A stretch of 64,000 nt of DNA from an uncultured Flavobacteriales bacterium (GCA_937876195.1 CALEIK010000016.1:107534-171533); one strand, 5' to 3'; positions 9,277 to 17,066 are shown, numbered from the stretch's first letter. Numbers and translations are program-made. The notes: generated from the letters alone by a model not told the origin.

Positions 9277-9805
9277 GACTATTTACTTTATCAATTATGG
9301 CGGAAGGGGAAAAAACATATTGACCATTTTCAAACCAAACAATTAAGTCTTGAATGAAAGTGTACCCTTCTTCTGTTTCATAATCCATGTGAAGCACTAC
9401 ATATTCGGGCGGTTCTGATTTATAACTTATTCCTAACCAAAATGATTGTGTTGTATTCTGTTGGTTTATTGTGGTTGTCAAAATAGTGAAGTCTTCTAAA
9501 TGTGTGTTTTGAGAATATGATTTCAAAGTTGTGCTGTGATTGGTATTGACAAAATCAATTCTAATTTTCTTTTCGTTTGGTAAATGGGTAATAGATATGC
9601 CTATTATTGGCTTCTTTGATGCTTTATATCTTTTTTCAGATTCCAATTGCATTTGTGTTAATTGCCCTGCAATCGTAGAAAGGCTTCTTATTTCTGATTC
9701 TTTTGCTTTATCTCTTTTGAAGAGAATAATAAAAGCAGCAATTGCACCCGGTATTGCTATCATTGCTGCAATAGCTTGAGCTATATCTGTCCAAGTTGGT
9801 TCCAT
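9269..9805 (-). CDS. One-TM protein of unknown function in the CBASS/RM operon
   Basis: This 178-aa protein has one hydrophobic segment (about residues 8-28, AIAAMIAIPGAIAAFIILF). A short helix with heptad-like character follows (about 33-62), then a C-terminal domain of about 110 residues that looks rich in beta strands (KPIIGISITHL, IRIDFVN, YVVLHMDYE, FIQDLIVWFENGQYVF). I do not recognise the family. Its stop overlaps the phospholipase start by 8 bp, and it follows hsdS by 2 bp, so it is translated from the same message. The small-membrane-plus-beta layout resembles the shape of some membrane CBASS effectors, but there is no sequence proof of this. Confidence 0.6.
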   Translation of the reverse strand: MEPTWTDIAQAIAAMIAIPGAIAAFIILFKRDKAKESEIRSLSTIAGQLTQMQLESEKRYKASKKPIIGISITHLPNEKKIRIDFVNTNHSTTLKSYSQNTHLEDFTILTTTINQQNTTQSFWLGISYKSEPPEYVVLHMDYETEEGYTFIQDLIVWFENGQYVFSPSAIIDKVNSHE

Positions 9806-9807
9806 AT

Positions 9808-11124
9808 TTATGAAATTCTAATTTTTCCAGTTAATAATTGTTGCATTAATCCCTTTTTCATTTCTCTTAGTTTTTTAGCCTTAAATATCAAAAGAGATAT
9901 TTCTTTATCTGCGGCTTGTAAGACCTGAGCAATGGCAGTTTGTTCTTCAAAATCAGGTAATAAAAATTCTAATTTTATAAAATCGGATTTACTCATTACA
10001 CGGTTTCTACCAGCCCCACCGGGAGAAATTAATTCGAGCATATATTTCATTCTTGATTGAAGAATAAAAAATCTAAAAAAATCAGGATGCCCTTTTTTTT
10101 CAATAAATGTATAAGTTGGAAAACGATGAGAAGCTAGCGCACCATCGTCTTCCGGTCGAACAATAGCAATAGCTTGTTCCCATGCAAATGTGATATTAAC
10201 TATTAAGTCATTTGGGCGAACAACATAGAATTTATCCATGCTATTTTTTTCAGGTTGCTCATCGTGTTTTAAGAAAGTTCCTTTTCCATGACTTCTTAAT
10301 CCTATCCCTAAGTATGGTTTTTTAGGTTTGTTAATTTGCCTAACTATTAACTGGATGAAATTTTCTAATGGCTGTCTTTTCCATTTCTTATTTTCAAATC
10401 CCTTCAGCTGTTTCTTCCCTGTAAGTAATTGCTCCATGAGCCATTTCCTGCGAAGTTCTTTTTGGGCTATGAGTTTTTCGGTTGTGTGAATGACAGTATC
10501 TGCTTTGCTTAGAATATGGGCAATGGCTTTTTGTTCGAGGAGGGGAGGGAGTGCGATTTTTACTTTTGAAAGATTTGTTTTAGAAACACCATAAACCGAT
10601 GTTCCTGTTGCAATTCGTCTTAATTCTCTGATTACTTGTTGGTGATTTAAAACATAAGTTCTATAACCAAAAGCAACTTCATTTTCATCAGGTCTTGCTG
10701 CAAATGTGTGTAATCCTGCAACTACCTTGTTGTTCTTTACATTCTTAAGCTCTATACAATCACAAACACCTTCATAATCTTCAGAAGCATCAGCAATAAT
10801 TAAATCTCCATCCTTTAGTACAGGAAAGTCTTCATCTTCAAAATTTTCTTTATTGATTATCCCGTCCAATAAGTACGGGATAGTTTTTTCAATTTCTAAA
10901 TCCAGAATTTCATTTTCATAAGTGGCATGAATATCACCATAATGAATATTGCGAATTTCATCAGATGTTTTTTCATTTGTAAGTTGCTCTCTTGAAAATG
11001 AAAACGTTTTAAGAAAAGAGAATACAGAGCCAAATTCAGCAGTAACCCAATCAGCTGGGATATACGAATTATAAAATAACTTTCTATTTAATACTGCTTT
11101 ATTTTTTGCTACTGCTTGCTTCAT
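9808..11124 (-). CDS. hsdS: Type I restriction-modification specificity subunit S
   Basis: This 438-aa protein has two target-recognition domains, each followed by a conserved helix. TRD1 is at about residues 15-190, ending in LPPLLEQKAIAHILSKAD and the motif WLMEQLLTGKK. TRD2 is at about 220-400, ending in LPDFEEQTAIAQVLQAAD and LMQQLLTGK. This two-fold repeat is the hallmark of HsdS. I chose the ATG at 11124. An earlier in-frame start exists, but it would extend almost 100 bp further into the E2-like gene and add a low-complexity Lys-rich tail. Even so it overlaps the E2-like gene by 26 bp. It lies well downstream of hsdM, with CBASS genes between. Confidence 0.93.
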   Translation of the reverse strand: MKQAVAKNKAVLNRKLFYNSYIPADWVTAEFGSVFSFLKTFSFSREQLTNEKTSDEIRNIHYGDIHATYENEILDLEIEKTIPYLLDGIINKENFEDEDFPVLKDGDLIIADASEDYEGVCDCIELKNVKNNKVVAGLHTFAARPDENEVAFGYRTYVLNHQQVIRELRRIATGTSVYGVSKTNLSKVKIALPPLLEQKAIAHILSKADTVIHTTEKLIAQKELRRKWLMEQLLTGKKQLKGFENKKWKRQPLENFIQLIVRQINKPKKPYLGIGLRSHGKGTFLKHDEQPEKNSMDKFYVVRPNDLIVNITFAWEQAIAIVRPEDDGALASHRFPTYTFIEKKGHPDFFRFFILQSRMKYMLELISPGGAGRNRVMSKSDFIKLEFLLPDFEEQTAIAQVLQAADKEISLLIFKAKKLREMKKGLMQQLLTGKIRIS

Positions 11125-11584
11125 CAATGGTTTCTTTTTGTTTATTGGCTTGTTTTTCTGCTTCCGTTTCGTGGTGTATACCTCCACCATGCCAAGTTCC
11201 GGTGCATACCCAAAGTTCATAATGGCAAAGCCACTCGCAAGCCCAGGGGATTATTGTTTTGGTGTAAAGCATACCTACATTCCATTCTATACGGTTTGGG
11301 TAATACAAACACAATCGCTGCTCGGGTGTCGAATACACATGTGGCAAATTCTTTTTTCCTTCGGCAAGAGTCAATGGTGCTGGGTCGGTTACATACACTT
11401 TAATCCCCTTATTTTTTATATACTGCAATTTCAGTTTATAAGTACTGCTCAATGGTGATGGTGTTACCGAACACGTCCATGTAAGAGATTCCTCACGAAA
11501 GCGTTTTATTACTCCATCAGGAAACATGTTTTTCAGTGTTCCTTCCTGCACAATTAGTGATATTCTATTTTTCTTCTTTACCAT
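11099..11584 (-). CDS. Stand-alone E2-like protein of type II-short CBASS
   Basis: This 161-aa protein shows the conserved pattern of CBASS E2-like (ubiquitin-conjugating-fold) proteins: HVYS, then LCLYYP (Cys92), then PWACEWLCHYELW and TGTWHGGGIHH. I take Cys92 as the likely catalytic cysteine by position. Cys116, Cys120 and Cys127 are other candidates. In type II-short CBASS a single E2, without E1 or JAB, is encoded beside the cyclase and acts on the C-terminus of the CD-NTase. Here its start overlaps the upstream CD-NTase stop by 20 bp. The C-terminal 20 residues are charged and low-complexity. The family call is from remembered motif patterns, not from a profile search. Confidence 0.75.
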   Translation of the reverse strand: MVKKKNRISLIVQEGTLKNMFPDGVIKRFREESLTWTCSVTPSPLSSTYKLKLQYIKNKGIKVYVTDPAPLTLAEGKKNLPHVYSTPEQRLCLYYPNRIEWNVGMLYTKTIIPWACEWLCHYELWVCTGTWHGGGIHHETEAEKQANKQKETIDEASSSKK

Positions 11585-12806
11585 AGAAATTGTGATTCTT
11601 TACAGCAGTACCAGTAGTTCCAATCATTCCGGTTTTTGTAGCTATATTTAGATTTCCTCCTTCACGCTGCTTTAGCAAGTTATCACCGTAATTGCTGAAT
11701 GCTTTGGTAACTGCATCTTTACCAAATGGCTTCACCATTGATTCATTGATGAACTGTAGGCCTTTTCCGCTTTGACCAAGTATATTGTTCAAGTCTTTCT
11801 TTACTTCACTTAACCAGTCGTAAAAGTTCGTTTCACGTTGCGGATATTCCTGCCATTTATCTGCAAAGTTTTCTTCATCGTTTACAGGGTTGGAAATCCA
11901 CTTTATCGCTTTACTATGTTCATCAGACCATCGTTCTTCTATGTGGTTTTCCATTTCATTCACTACATTAATTAATGCTTTGATGATGTCAGTTTCCTTA
12001 TTGTAAGCTTTTGAAGCAAGCGTTGTAATGATGATTGATATAGGCTTATCTTCATTACCGTTAAAGAGCATATCTCTGTGACGTTTAAGAATTTGAACTA
12101 CACGCTGTAACGGGAGTTTTTCCTTTTTGTGTTTCGGAACTTGTTGGATTGCTTCCGATAAAAGTTTTATCTCATTTGAACTAATGGCGGCACGATGAAA
12201 GAACCACTTTCCATAACCAATTGGATTGCTTTTTAACCAGTTTAAGTGATTTTTTTCTAATTTATAATCATCTCGTTCTTTGTCTGTAATGCGAATCGCT
12301 AACTCATTAATGTTTTTTATAGATGAATATGATTCAGAAAACATTTTGACATAATTCGAATCAATTATACTTGGTAGTACATCAAGATGATATCTTTGTG
12401 TCGGGTCGTTTGATGTATTTCGATAGTATAAAGTCCAACATCTTCTACCGTTTTTAAGAGTAACCTTATTTCGGTATAGTTCATTTTCTTTCAGCTGTTC
12501 ACCGACATTCTCCTTTAGAATTTTTTGCGTCCAATTCACATTTTTACCATGCAACTCACAAATCAAATCAATATCTACATCATCGTCTTCATGAATGGGC
12601 TTAATCATTGTACCCAATAAAAATGAGCCTTGCGGTCGTATTTCGGGTTTGTATTGTTCTAAAATTGATCCTTCTTTGGATAGTTGTCTGGCTACAGCAT
12701 TGTAACTTTGGACTGCTGCATTGAATTGCGTTTCTGAAATATCAAGTGTTTTACCTAACTCTTCCATAATATCGCTAAATTGTTGTTTTTGTTCTTTTGT
12801 AAGCAT
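11565..12806 (-). CDS. CD-NTase of a type II-short CBASS, 413 aa
   Basis: A larger cGAS/DncV-like nucleotidyltransferase. It has the loop GSFLLGT at residues 60-66, the carboxylates of DVDIDL at 78 and 80, and the third Asp in HLDVLP at 142, so the catalytic set is complete. The helical C-terminal lobe is full length, and the tail ends NHNFYGKEEK. The E2-like gene overlaps its 3' end, which is the arrangement of E2-only type II CBASS where the cyclase tail is the conjugation substrate. No obvious effector is adjacent. The nearest candidates are the one-TM protein and the CapV-like enzyme beyond hsdS. It shows no obvious similarity to the 287-aa CD-NTase beyond the catalytic motifs, so it is not a recent duplicate. 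Confidence 0.88.
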   Translation of the reverse strand: MLTKEQKQQFSDIMEELGKTLDISETQFNAAVQSYNAVARQLSKEGSILEQYKPEIRPQGSFLLGTMIKPIHEDDDVDIDLICELHGKNVNWTQKILKENVGEQLKENELYRNKVTLKNGRRCWTLYYRNTSNDPTQRYHLDVLPSIIDSNYVKMFSESYSSIKNINELAIRITDKERDDYKLEKNHLNWLKSNPIGYGKWFFHRAAISSNEIKLLSEAIQQVPKHKKEKLPLQRVVQILKRHRDMLFNGNEDKPISIIITTLASKAYNKETDIIKALINVVNEMENHIEERWSDEHSKAIKWISNPVNDEENFADKWQEYPQRETNFYDWLSEVKKDLNNILGQSGKGLQFINESMVKPFGKDAVTKAFSNYGDNLLKQREGGNLNIATKTGMIGTTGTAVKNHNFYGKEEK

Positions 12807-12808
12807 AA

Positions 12809-13054
12809 TTATATAGTTTTAATGGAGTAACAGTTTTTAGGATTGTTGTTTTTGTCAAATACTGTTAGGATTTGACAAATTTCATCAACATCTAACTCAT
12901 AAGAATAGTCAGGGCTTACTATTCCATGAAGTAAAAAATCAAGGTTTACTTTTCGCCTTTCTTTTTTGAACTCTATTTCTGATGGATTAATTACCTTCCA
13001 ACCCTTTTTTATAAGGTATTTATCCAACTTTGTAATATTATTGAATTGTTTCAT
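12809..13054 (-). CDS. Small hypothetical protein, probably 3' part of a frameshifted gene
   Basis: The frame of 81 aa (MKQFNNITKLDKYLIKKGW...) is open and ends 2 bp before the CD-NTase start. Reading upstream in the same frame, coding-like sequence (KSRLKYINTLTVDE) continues for about 17 codons before the ATG until a stop. That extension overlaps the end of the 36-aa frame just upstream. A -1 shift at the five-A run (complement 13095-13099) would join both into one protein of about 128 aa. I recognise no domain. It may be a small accessory protein of the CBASS cyclase or of the Fic protein. Confidence 0.5.
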   Translation of the reverse strand: MKQFNNITKLDKYLIKKGWKVINPSEIEFKKERRKVNLDFLLHGIVSPDYSYELDVDEICQILTVFDKNNNPKNCYSIKTI

Positions 13055-13083
13055 TTCATCAACAGTTAAGGTATTTATATATT

Positions 13084-13194
13084 TCAGCCTAGACTTTTTA
13101 TCAATTCACCTTTCTCGTCCAACTCATTCACCTCCAAATCACTCGGTATTTCAGTGTCGTAAAACACTTTTGTATTTTTTATATCTACCATCAT
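13084..13194 (-). CDS. 36-aa ORF overlapping the fic stop, likely 5' part of the same frameshifted gene
   Basis: The ATG overlaps the fic stop codon by the typical four-base ATGA, suggesting coupled translation. The peptide is acidic (MMVDIKNTKVFYDTEIPSDL, then EVNELDEKGELIKSLG) and stops abruptly. The -1 frame continues as plausible coding sequence into the 81-aa ORF. The crossover is at ATAAAAAGT, where a Lys-tRNA could slip back one base. Either a broken gene, a sequencing error or programmed frameshifting would fit. Confidence 0.45.
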   Translation of the reverse strand: MMVDIKNTKVFYDTEIPSDLEVNELDEKGELIKSLG

Positions 13195-14540
13195 TTTGCC
13201 ATTTTTTTCTTTAGTTCATCAAAATGAGCTTTCATAAATACTTTTATAATGTCTTGTATTTCTTCCTCACTTGGTAGGTTGTCATACACAAAACTATAGC
13301 TCTGTGCTCCTCTGGTTGAAATATGAAATTGATAATCGTCTAGTTTTACTTCTACGGAAAAATTTGCGTCAAATATATTTAAGCCATCTTTTTGAAAATT
13401 TTTGTGTCTAATAAAGATGCCTATATGATTAATTTCTCTTTTTACATATCCAGAAAGCTCATTTAAGTTGTTTGATATTAAAAGGTTAATTGCTTTGTCA
13501 AGAAATGAATCTTCATATTTAGTTGGGTGTTGATTGTTGATATTTCTACGATACTCATTCTCAAAAAACAATTCGTCAAAAGCTCTATGTTTTGTTACAA
13601 TTGTGTCTAGTAAATTTTTTATACAATCAAAATATAATTTGTGAATTACTTCATTACTTTTTTTCACAGTACCAACTATTTGTTTTGCAGCTAACTGTTT
13701 CTTAAAGAGTTGAATTTCTTTATCCACATCATCTAAATCATCAATTTCTTTCCCTTCTAGTGCATTTAAAATTAACTGTTGACTTTCAATAACACGCTCA
13801 GCAATAAAAGAATAAAACAAATCCGCTTTACCACCATACGCTTGAATATCTCCCAACAATTTGTAATACGCTTGTTTGTGTTCATCTTTAATGATAATTG
13901 TAGGATACCCACAGGACATTAAAAGAATATTTGTAAGAATCCTAGAAGTCCGTCCGTTTCCATCATAGAAAGGATGTATTGATACATAATCAATGTGAAA
14001 TTGTGAAGCAAGTTCAACTGGATGGAGTGCATCTTTATCTGTAAAAATCTTATCTAGTTCTGCATTCGTCTTATTTAGCATTACATGAACTTCATTCGCA
14101 ACATCCCCCGGCTGGGTAAATGATATTTTCTCGTTTTTATAACCTATAATTTCATTTGGGTCTTTTTTCCATTGGCCAATTTGATTTGCTTTTTCAGGAT
14201 CCTCCTCATGCATAATTGCTTTGTGAATATCCTTGATGCGTTTTTCTGAAATGCGCAGTTCACCTTTACTCATTTTAAGTACTTCCAAAATGATCTTATC
14301 GTGCCCAGTCATTTCAGCAACATCTTTGAAGGGTTTACCTTTCACGTCAATATTCCCTACCATTACGCTGCGTGTTTCTGCTTTGGTTAAAGTTCCTCCT
14401 TCCATTCTGTTACTGTAGTAGTTCCAGTCCAGTCGAAGTTTATAATTGATTTTCTTCAGAATTTCATCATCAAACTTGCCGTATTCAGCAATTTTCAGTT
14501 GATTTTCTTCTATTATTTTTAATAGTTCTTTAAAACTCAT
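13191..14540 (-). CDS. Fic-domain protein (AMPylator-type), class II inhibitory motif
   Basis: This 449-aa protein has a complete Fic core, HPFYDGNGRTSR, with the catalytic His at about residue 189, so NMP transfer should be possible. Near the N-terminus SNRMEG (about 43-48) matches the inhibitory motif (S/T)xxxE(G/N), placing it among class II Fic proteins with intramolecular autoinhibition. The C-terminal about 200 residues are probably a regulatory winged-helix or substrate region that I do not recognise. The ATG at 14540 is preferred over the earlier one because the extension is short and poorly coding. It sits between hsdM and the CBASS genes. A regulatory or toxin role is inferred from family and place. 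Confidence 0.9.
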   Translation of the reverse strand: MSFKELLKIIEENQLKIAEYGKFDDEILKKINYKLRLDWNYYSNRMEGGTLTKAETRSVMVGNIDVKGKPFKDVAEMTGHDKIILEVLKMSKGELRISEKRIKDIHKAIMHEEDPEKANQIGQWKKDPNEIIGYKNEKISFTQPGDVANEVHVMLNKTNAELDKIFTDKDALHPVELASQFHIDYVSIHPFYDGNGRTSRILTNILLMSCGYPTIIIKDEHKQAYYKLLGDIQAYGGKADLFYSFIAERVIESQQLILNALEGKEIDDLDDVDKEIQLFKKQLAAKQIVGTVKKSNEVIHKLYFDCIKNLLDTIVTKHRAFDELFFENEYRRNINNQHPTKYEDSFLDKAINLLISNNLNELSGYVKREINHIGIFIRHKNFQKDGLNIFDANFSVEVKLDDYQFHISTRGAQSYSFVYDNLPSEEEIQDIIKVFMKAHFDELKKKMAK

Positions 14541-14642
14541 AAGTATTCGTTTAAGTATTATACTACTGAATGACAATATAGTAAACTTTATTTTGCATAA
14601 TAAACAGTTGCCGTTTATTGTACACTTCCTTGTTTATTGACC

Positions 14643-16166
14643 TCATTCATTAATAAGTTCTTTTAAATATTTATCCATTTGTGTTTGTACCTCCTTCAAT
14701 TCAACCTCCAAACGTTCGATTTCATGCTGAACAGCTTTTATATCCACTTCAGGCTCTTCTTCAAACGTATCCACGTAACGCGGAATGTTTAGGTTGAAGT
14801 CGTTTTCAATAATTTCTTCCGGTGTTGCAACGTAGCTGAATTTATCTTCCGTAATTCCAGCTTTAAGTTTCCCTTCGTTGAATTTTTGATACGTTTCTAC
14901 GATATGATTGATGTGGTTATCATTCATTTTATTTTGATTCTTGCCACTTTCAAAATGTTGGCTAGAATCAATGAATAATACATTTTTATTTTTCTTATCC
15001 TTGTTGAAGACTAAAATTGCTGCTGGAATACCTGTACCAAAGAAAAGATTGGCAGGAAGTCCGATTACCGCTTCTAGTAAGTTTTCTTCAATGGTTTTTT
15101 GTCTTATCTTACCTTCAGATGCACCTCTAAATAACACACCATGTGGAACAACTACACCAGCCTTTCCCGTTTCATTTAAGGTTTCAATCATGTGCGTAAT
15201 AAATGCCCAATCTCCTTTACTTTTTGGTGGAACGCCTCGCCAGAAACGGTTGTATTGGTCACCTGCAGCTTCGTCTGCACCCCATTTATCTAATGAAAAT
15301 GGTGGATTTGCAACAACGGTATCAAACTTTAACAGTTGGTCTCCATCTTTTAGTTTTGGATTACGTATGGTATCTCCCCATCGAATAACTGCATTGTCGT
15401 ATCCATGCAGAAACATGTTCATTACAGCTAAAGCCCACGTGCTACCATTCGCTTCTTGGCCATATAGTGAGAAATTAGATGAACCAACTTCTTTACCCGC
15501 TTTAATCAAAAGAGAACCAGACCCACACGTAGGATCAGAGATTCGCGCTCCTGGTTTACTTTTTGTCAGTTTGGCTAGTAAAGTTGAAACTTCACTTGGC
15601 GTGTAGAATTCACCCGCTTTCTTTCCTGCATCACTTGCAAAGTTTGCAATCAGATACTCATAAGCATCACCAATAATGTCGTTGCTTTCCAAATGAGAAG
15701 GAGTTAAATCTAGTTCACTCAAATCAATCAATAAGTTTTTTAACCGTGTATTCTTATCTTTTGCATCACCTAGATTACTACTGTTGAATGAAATGTTGCG
15801 AAAAATTCCAGAACCATCTTCACTAGTTAACTTCTCACGATTTGCTTCTTCTAAGTCTGCAAAAGCAATATCCATGAGTTCACCAATATTGGCTTCATTA
15901 CGGTGTTCGTATAAATAGTCGAATGAGCTATTGTTCGGTACTATAAAACGCTCCATACTCATGGCACGATCGGTACGTGATTCATCACCGTCGTATTTTT
16001 TTAAGTAGTCTTGTCGTTTTTCCTTGTTTACATCAGACACGTATTTCAAGAAGAGCATCGTTAGGATATAATCCTTGTACTGACTTGGATCAATGATTCC
16101 ACGAAAGGTATCACATGCTTTCCATACAACTTTGTTTACGTCTTGAGACGTCATTTTTTTTGCCAT
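14643..16166 (-). CDS. hsdM: Type I DNA methyltransferase subunit M
   Basis: This 507-aa N6-adenine methyltransferase has an N-terminal HsdM helical domain (KVVWKACDTFRG onward), then the AdoMet motif DPTCGSGSLL and the catalytic NPPF. The EFYTPSEVS segment that precedes motif I in type I enzymes is also present. The C-terminal coiled coil (VQHEIERLEVELKEVQTQM) would pack against HsdS. Length and all motifs are normal, so it should be active. It starts just after the stop of the single-TRD HsdS-like gene, and about 100 bp separate it from fic. Confidence 0.96.
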   Translation of the reverse strand: MAKKMTSQDVNKVVWKACDTFRGIIDPSQYKDYILTMLFLKYVSDVNKEKRQDYLKKYDGDESRTDRAMSMERFIVPNNSSFDYLYEHRNEANIGELMDIAFADLEEANREKLTSEDGSGIFRNISFNSSNLGDAKDKNTRLKNLLIDLSELDLTPSHLESNDIIGDAYEYLIANFASDAGKKAGEFYTPSEVSTLLAKLTKSKPGARISDPTCGSGSLLIKAGKEVGSSNFSLYGQEANGSTWALAVMNMFLHGYDNAVIRWGDTIRNPKLKDGDQLLKFDTVVANPPFSLDKWGADEAAGDQYNRFWRGVPPKSKGDWAFITHMIETLNETGKAGVVVPHGVLFRGASEGKIRQKTIEENLLEAVIGLPANLFFGTGIPAAILVFNKDKKNKNVLFIDSSQHFESGKNQNKMNDNHINHIVETYQKFNEGKLKAGITEDKFSYVATPEEIIENDFNLNIPRYVDTFEEEPEVDIKAVQHEIERLEVELKEVQTQMDKYLKELINE

Positions 16167-16167
16167 G

Positions 16168-16725
16168 TTAGTTGTTTATTGCGTTCATAATAATTCGTTG
16201 CGTTCTATTTTCTTTAAGCTCATTAATTGCCAGCTTAAGCTTTTTTTCTTTTCTCATTAGTTCAATCAATTTTAGAACTAGTTCTTGTTTATCAAGAACT
16301 GGAACTGGAATTTCTAACTCTGCCAACACTTTTTTATTAATCGATGGAATAGAAGTTCCACGAGACATTCCATGCAGAAACGATTGTGTTGTTTGCAGAT
16401 TTAGAAACCAAGAAAGAAAGTTAGGATTTAATTTCGAATGTTTTTTTATACGAATGACTAAAAAAACAGTAGAAGCTACTGCTGGAGCAAATGTAGCATT
16501 GTAAACAGCAGCAAGAAAACTGGCTCCTTTTGCAACAATAAGTACATCTCCTTTTTGGAGAAAGTGTTTCTCCAAGTTTGATTCATAACTCAAAGTAGGC
16601 ACAAGATTAGTTGATAAGTTTCTATCTTGATCAAAATCACGTGCCTGAAGATAGTACACTTCTCCATCATTGATGGTTGAGGAGTAAGTCCCTGAGGAAA
16701 TATGAGCTAAATCTAGTAATTTCAT
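16168..16725 (-). CDS. Single-TRD HsdS-like protein (half S subunit)
   Basis: This 185-aa protein corresponds to one target-recognition domain of HsdS: KGDVLIVAKGASF, then SRGTSIPSINKKVLAELEIPVPVLDKQ, then a conserved C-terminal helix. No second TRD or second conserved helix is present. It is the first gene of the operon and 1 bp from hsdM. Half-S proteins can dimerise into a functional specificity subunit, or it may be an accessory DNA-binding or regulatory protein. The full hsdS lies 5 kb further downstream, so the operon carries two different specificity proteins. Truncation from an ancestral two-TRD gene is another possibility. Confidence 0.85.
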   Translation of the reverse strand: MKLLDLAHISSGTYSSTINDGEVYYLQARDFDQDRNLSTNLVPTLSYESNLEKHFLQKGDVLIVAKGASFLAAVYNATFAPAVASTVFLVIRIKKHSKLNPNFLSWFLNLQTTQSFLHGMSRGTSIPSINKKVLAELEIPVPVLDKQELVLKLIELMRKEKKLKLAINELKENRTQRIIMNAINN

Positions 16726-16733
16726 TTATATCT

Positions 16734-16801
16734 TAGTAATGAGATTACAAATATATAATTTATATTTTGATTTAACAAAAATATTTTAGTAGTTAGATTA
16801 C
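16734..16801. repeat. Pair of 15-nt direct repeats flanking the defence promoter
   Basis: TAGTAATGAGATTAC (16734-16748) and TAGTAGTTAGATTAC (16787-16801) agree at 13 of 15 positions. They bracket the promoter, as an operator pair would. The regulator is unknown. Confidence 0.45.
16748..16779 (-). promoter_or_regulatory. Bacteroidota-type promoter of the defence operon
   Basis: On the minus strand TTTG is followed after 20 bases by TATATTTG, matching the -33/-7 consensus TTTG-N19-21-TAnnTTTG. It ends about 22 bases before the first gene's ATG at 16725. It is the only good promoter seen for the run of minus-strand genes to 2655. Confidence 0.65.
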
Positions 16802-17066
16802 TTTTTTGGTAAATTAAACCAACCTTTTCGTGTTTTTTACGTTTATAATGTACAAGATTATTAGACGATCTTAAAGCATTTAATGTCTGGAAAGTCTAAT
16901 GGCGTTCTTTGAGAATCTGCATTTATTGGAAGTTGTTGTAGTCGTGGTCAGTCACTGGATAATAAACATAAACACAAAAATTATGAAAATAGCTAAACTA
17001 GTTCCCGTGCATTTAATTGTAAATTACATTCTAACTACTCTAATTGGACTGATTGCTCCAATAGTT
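16802..17066. other. Intergenic, no confident gene
   Basis: AT-rich stretch between the defence promoter and the tRNA-like remnant. A plus-strand frame could give a 43-aa hydrophobic peptide starting at 16983 and ending at 17114 (MKIAKLVPVHLIVNYILTTL...), but its 3' end overlaps the tRNA-like sequence. I cannot support it as a gene. Confidence 0.3.
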
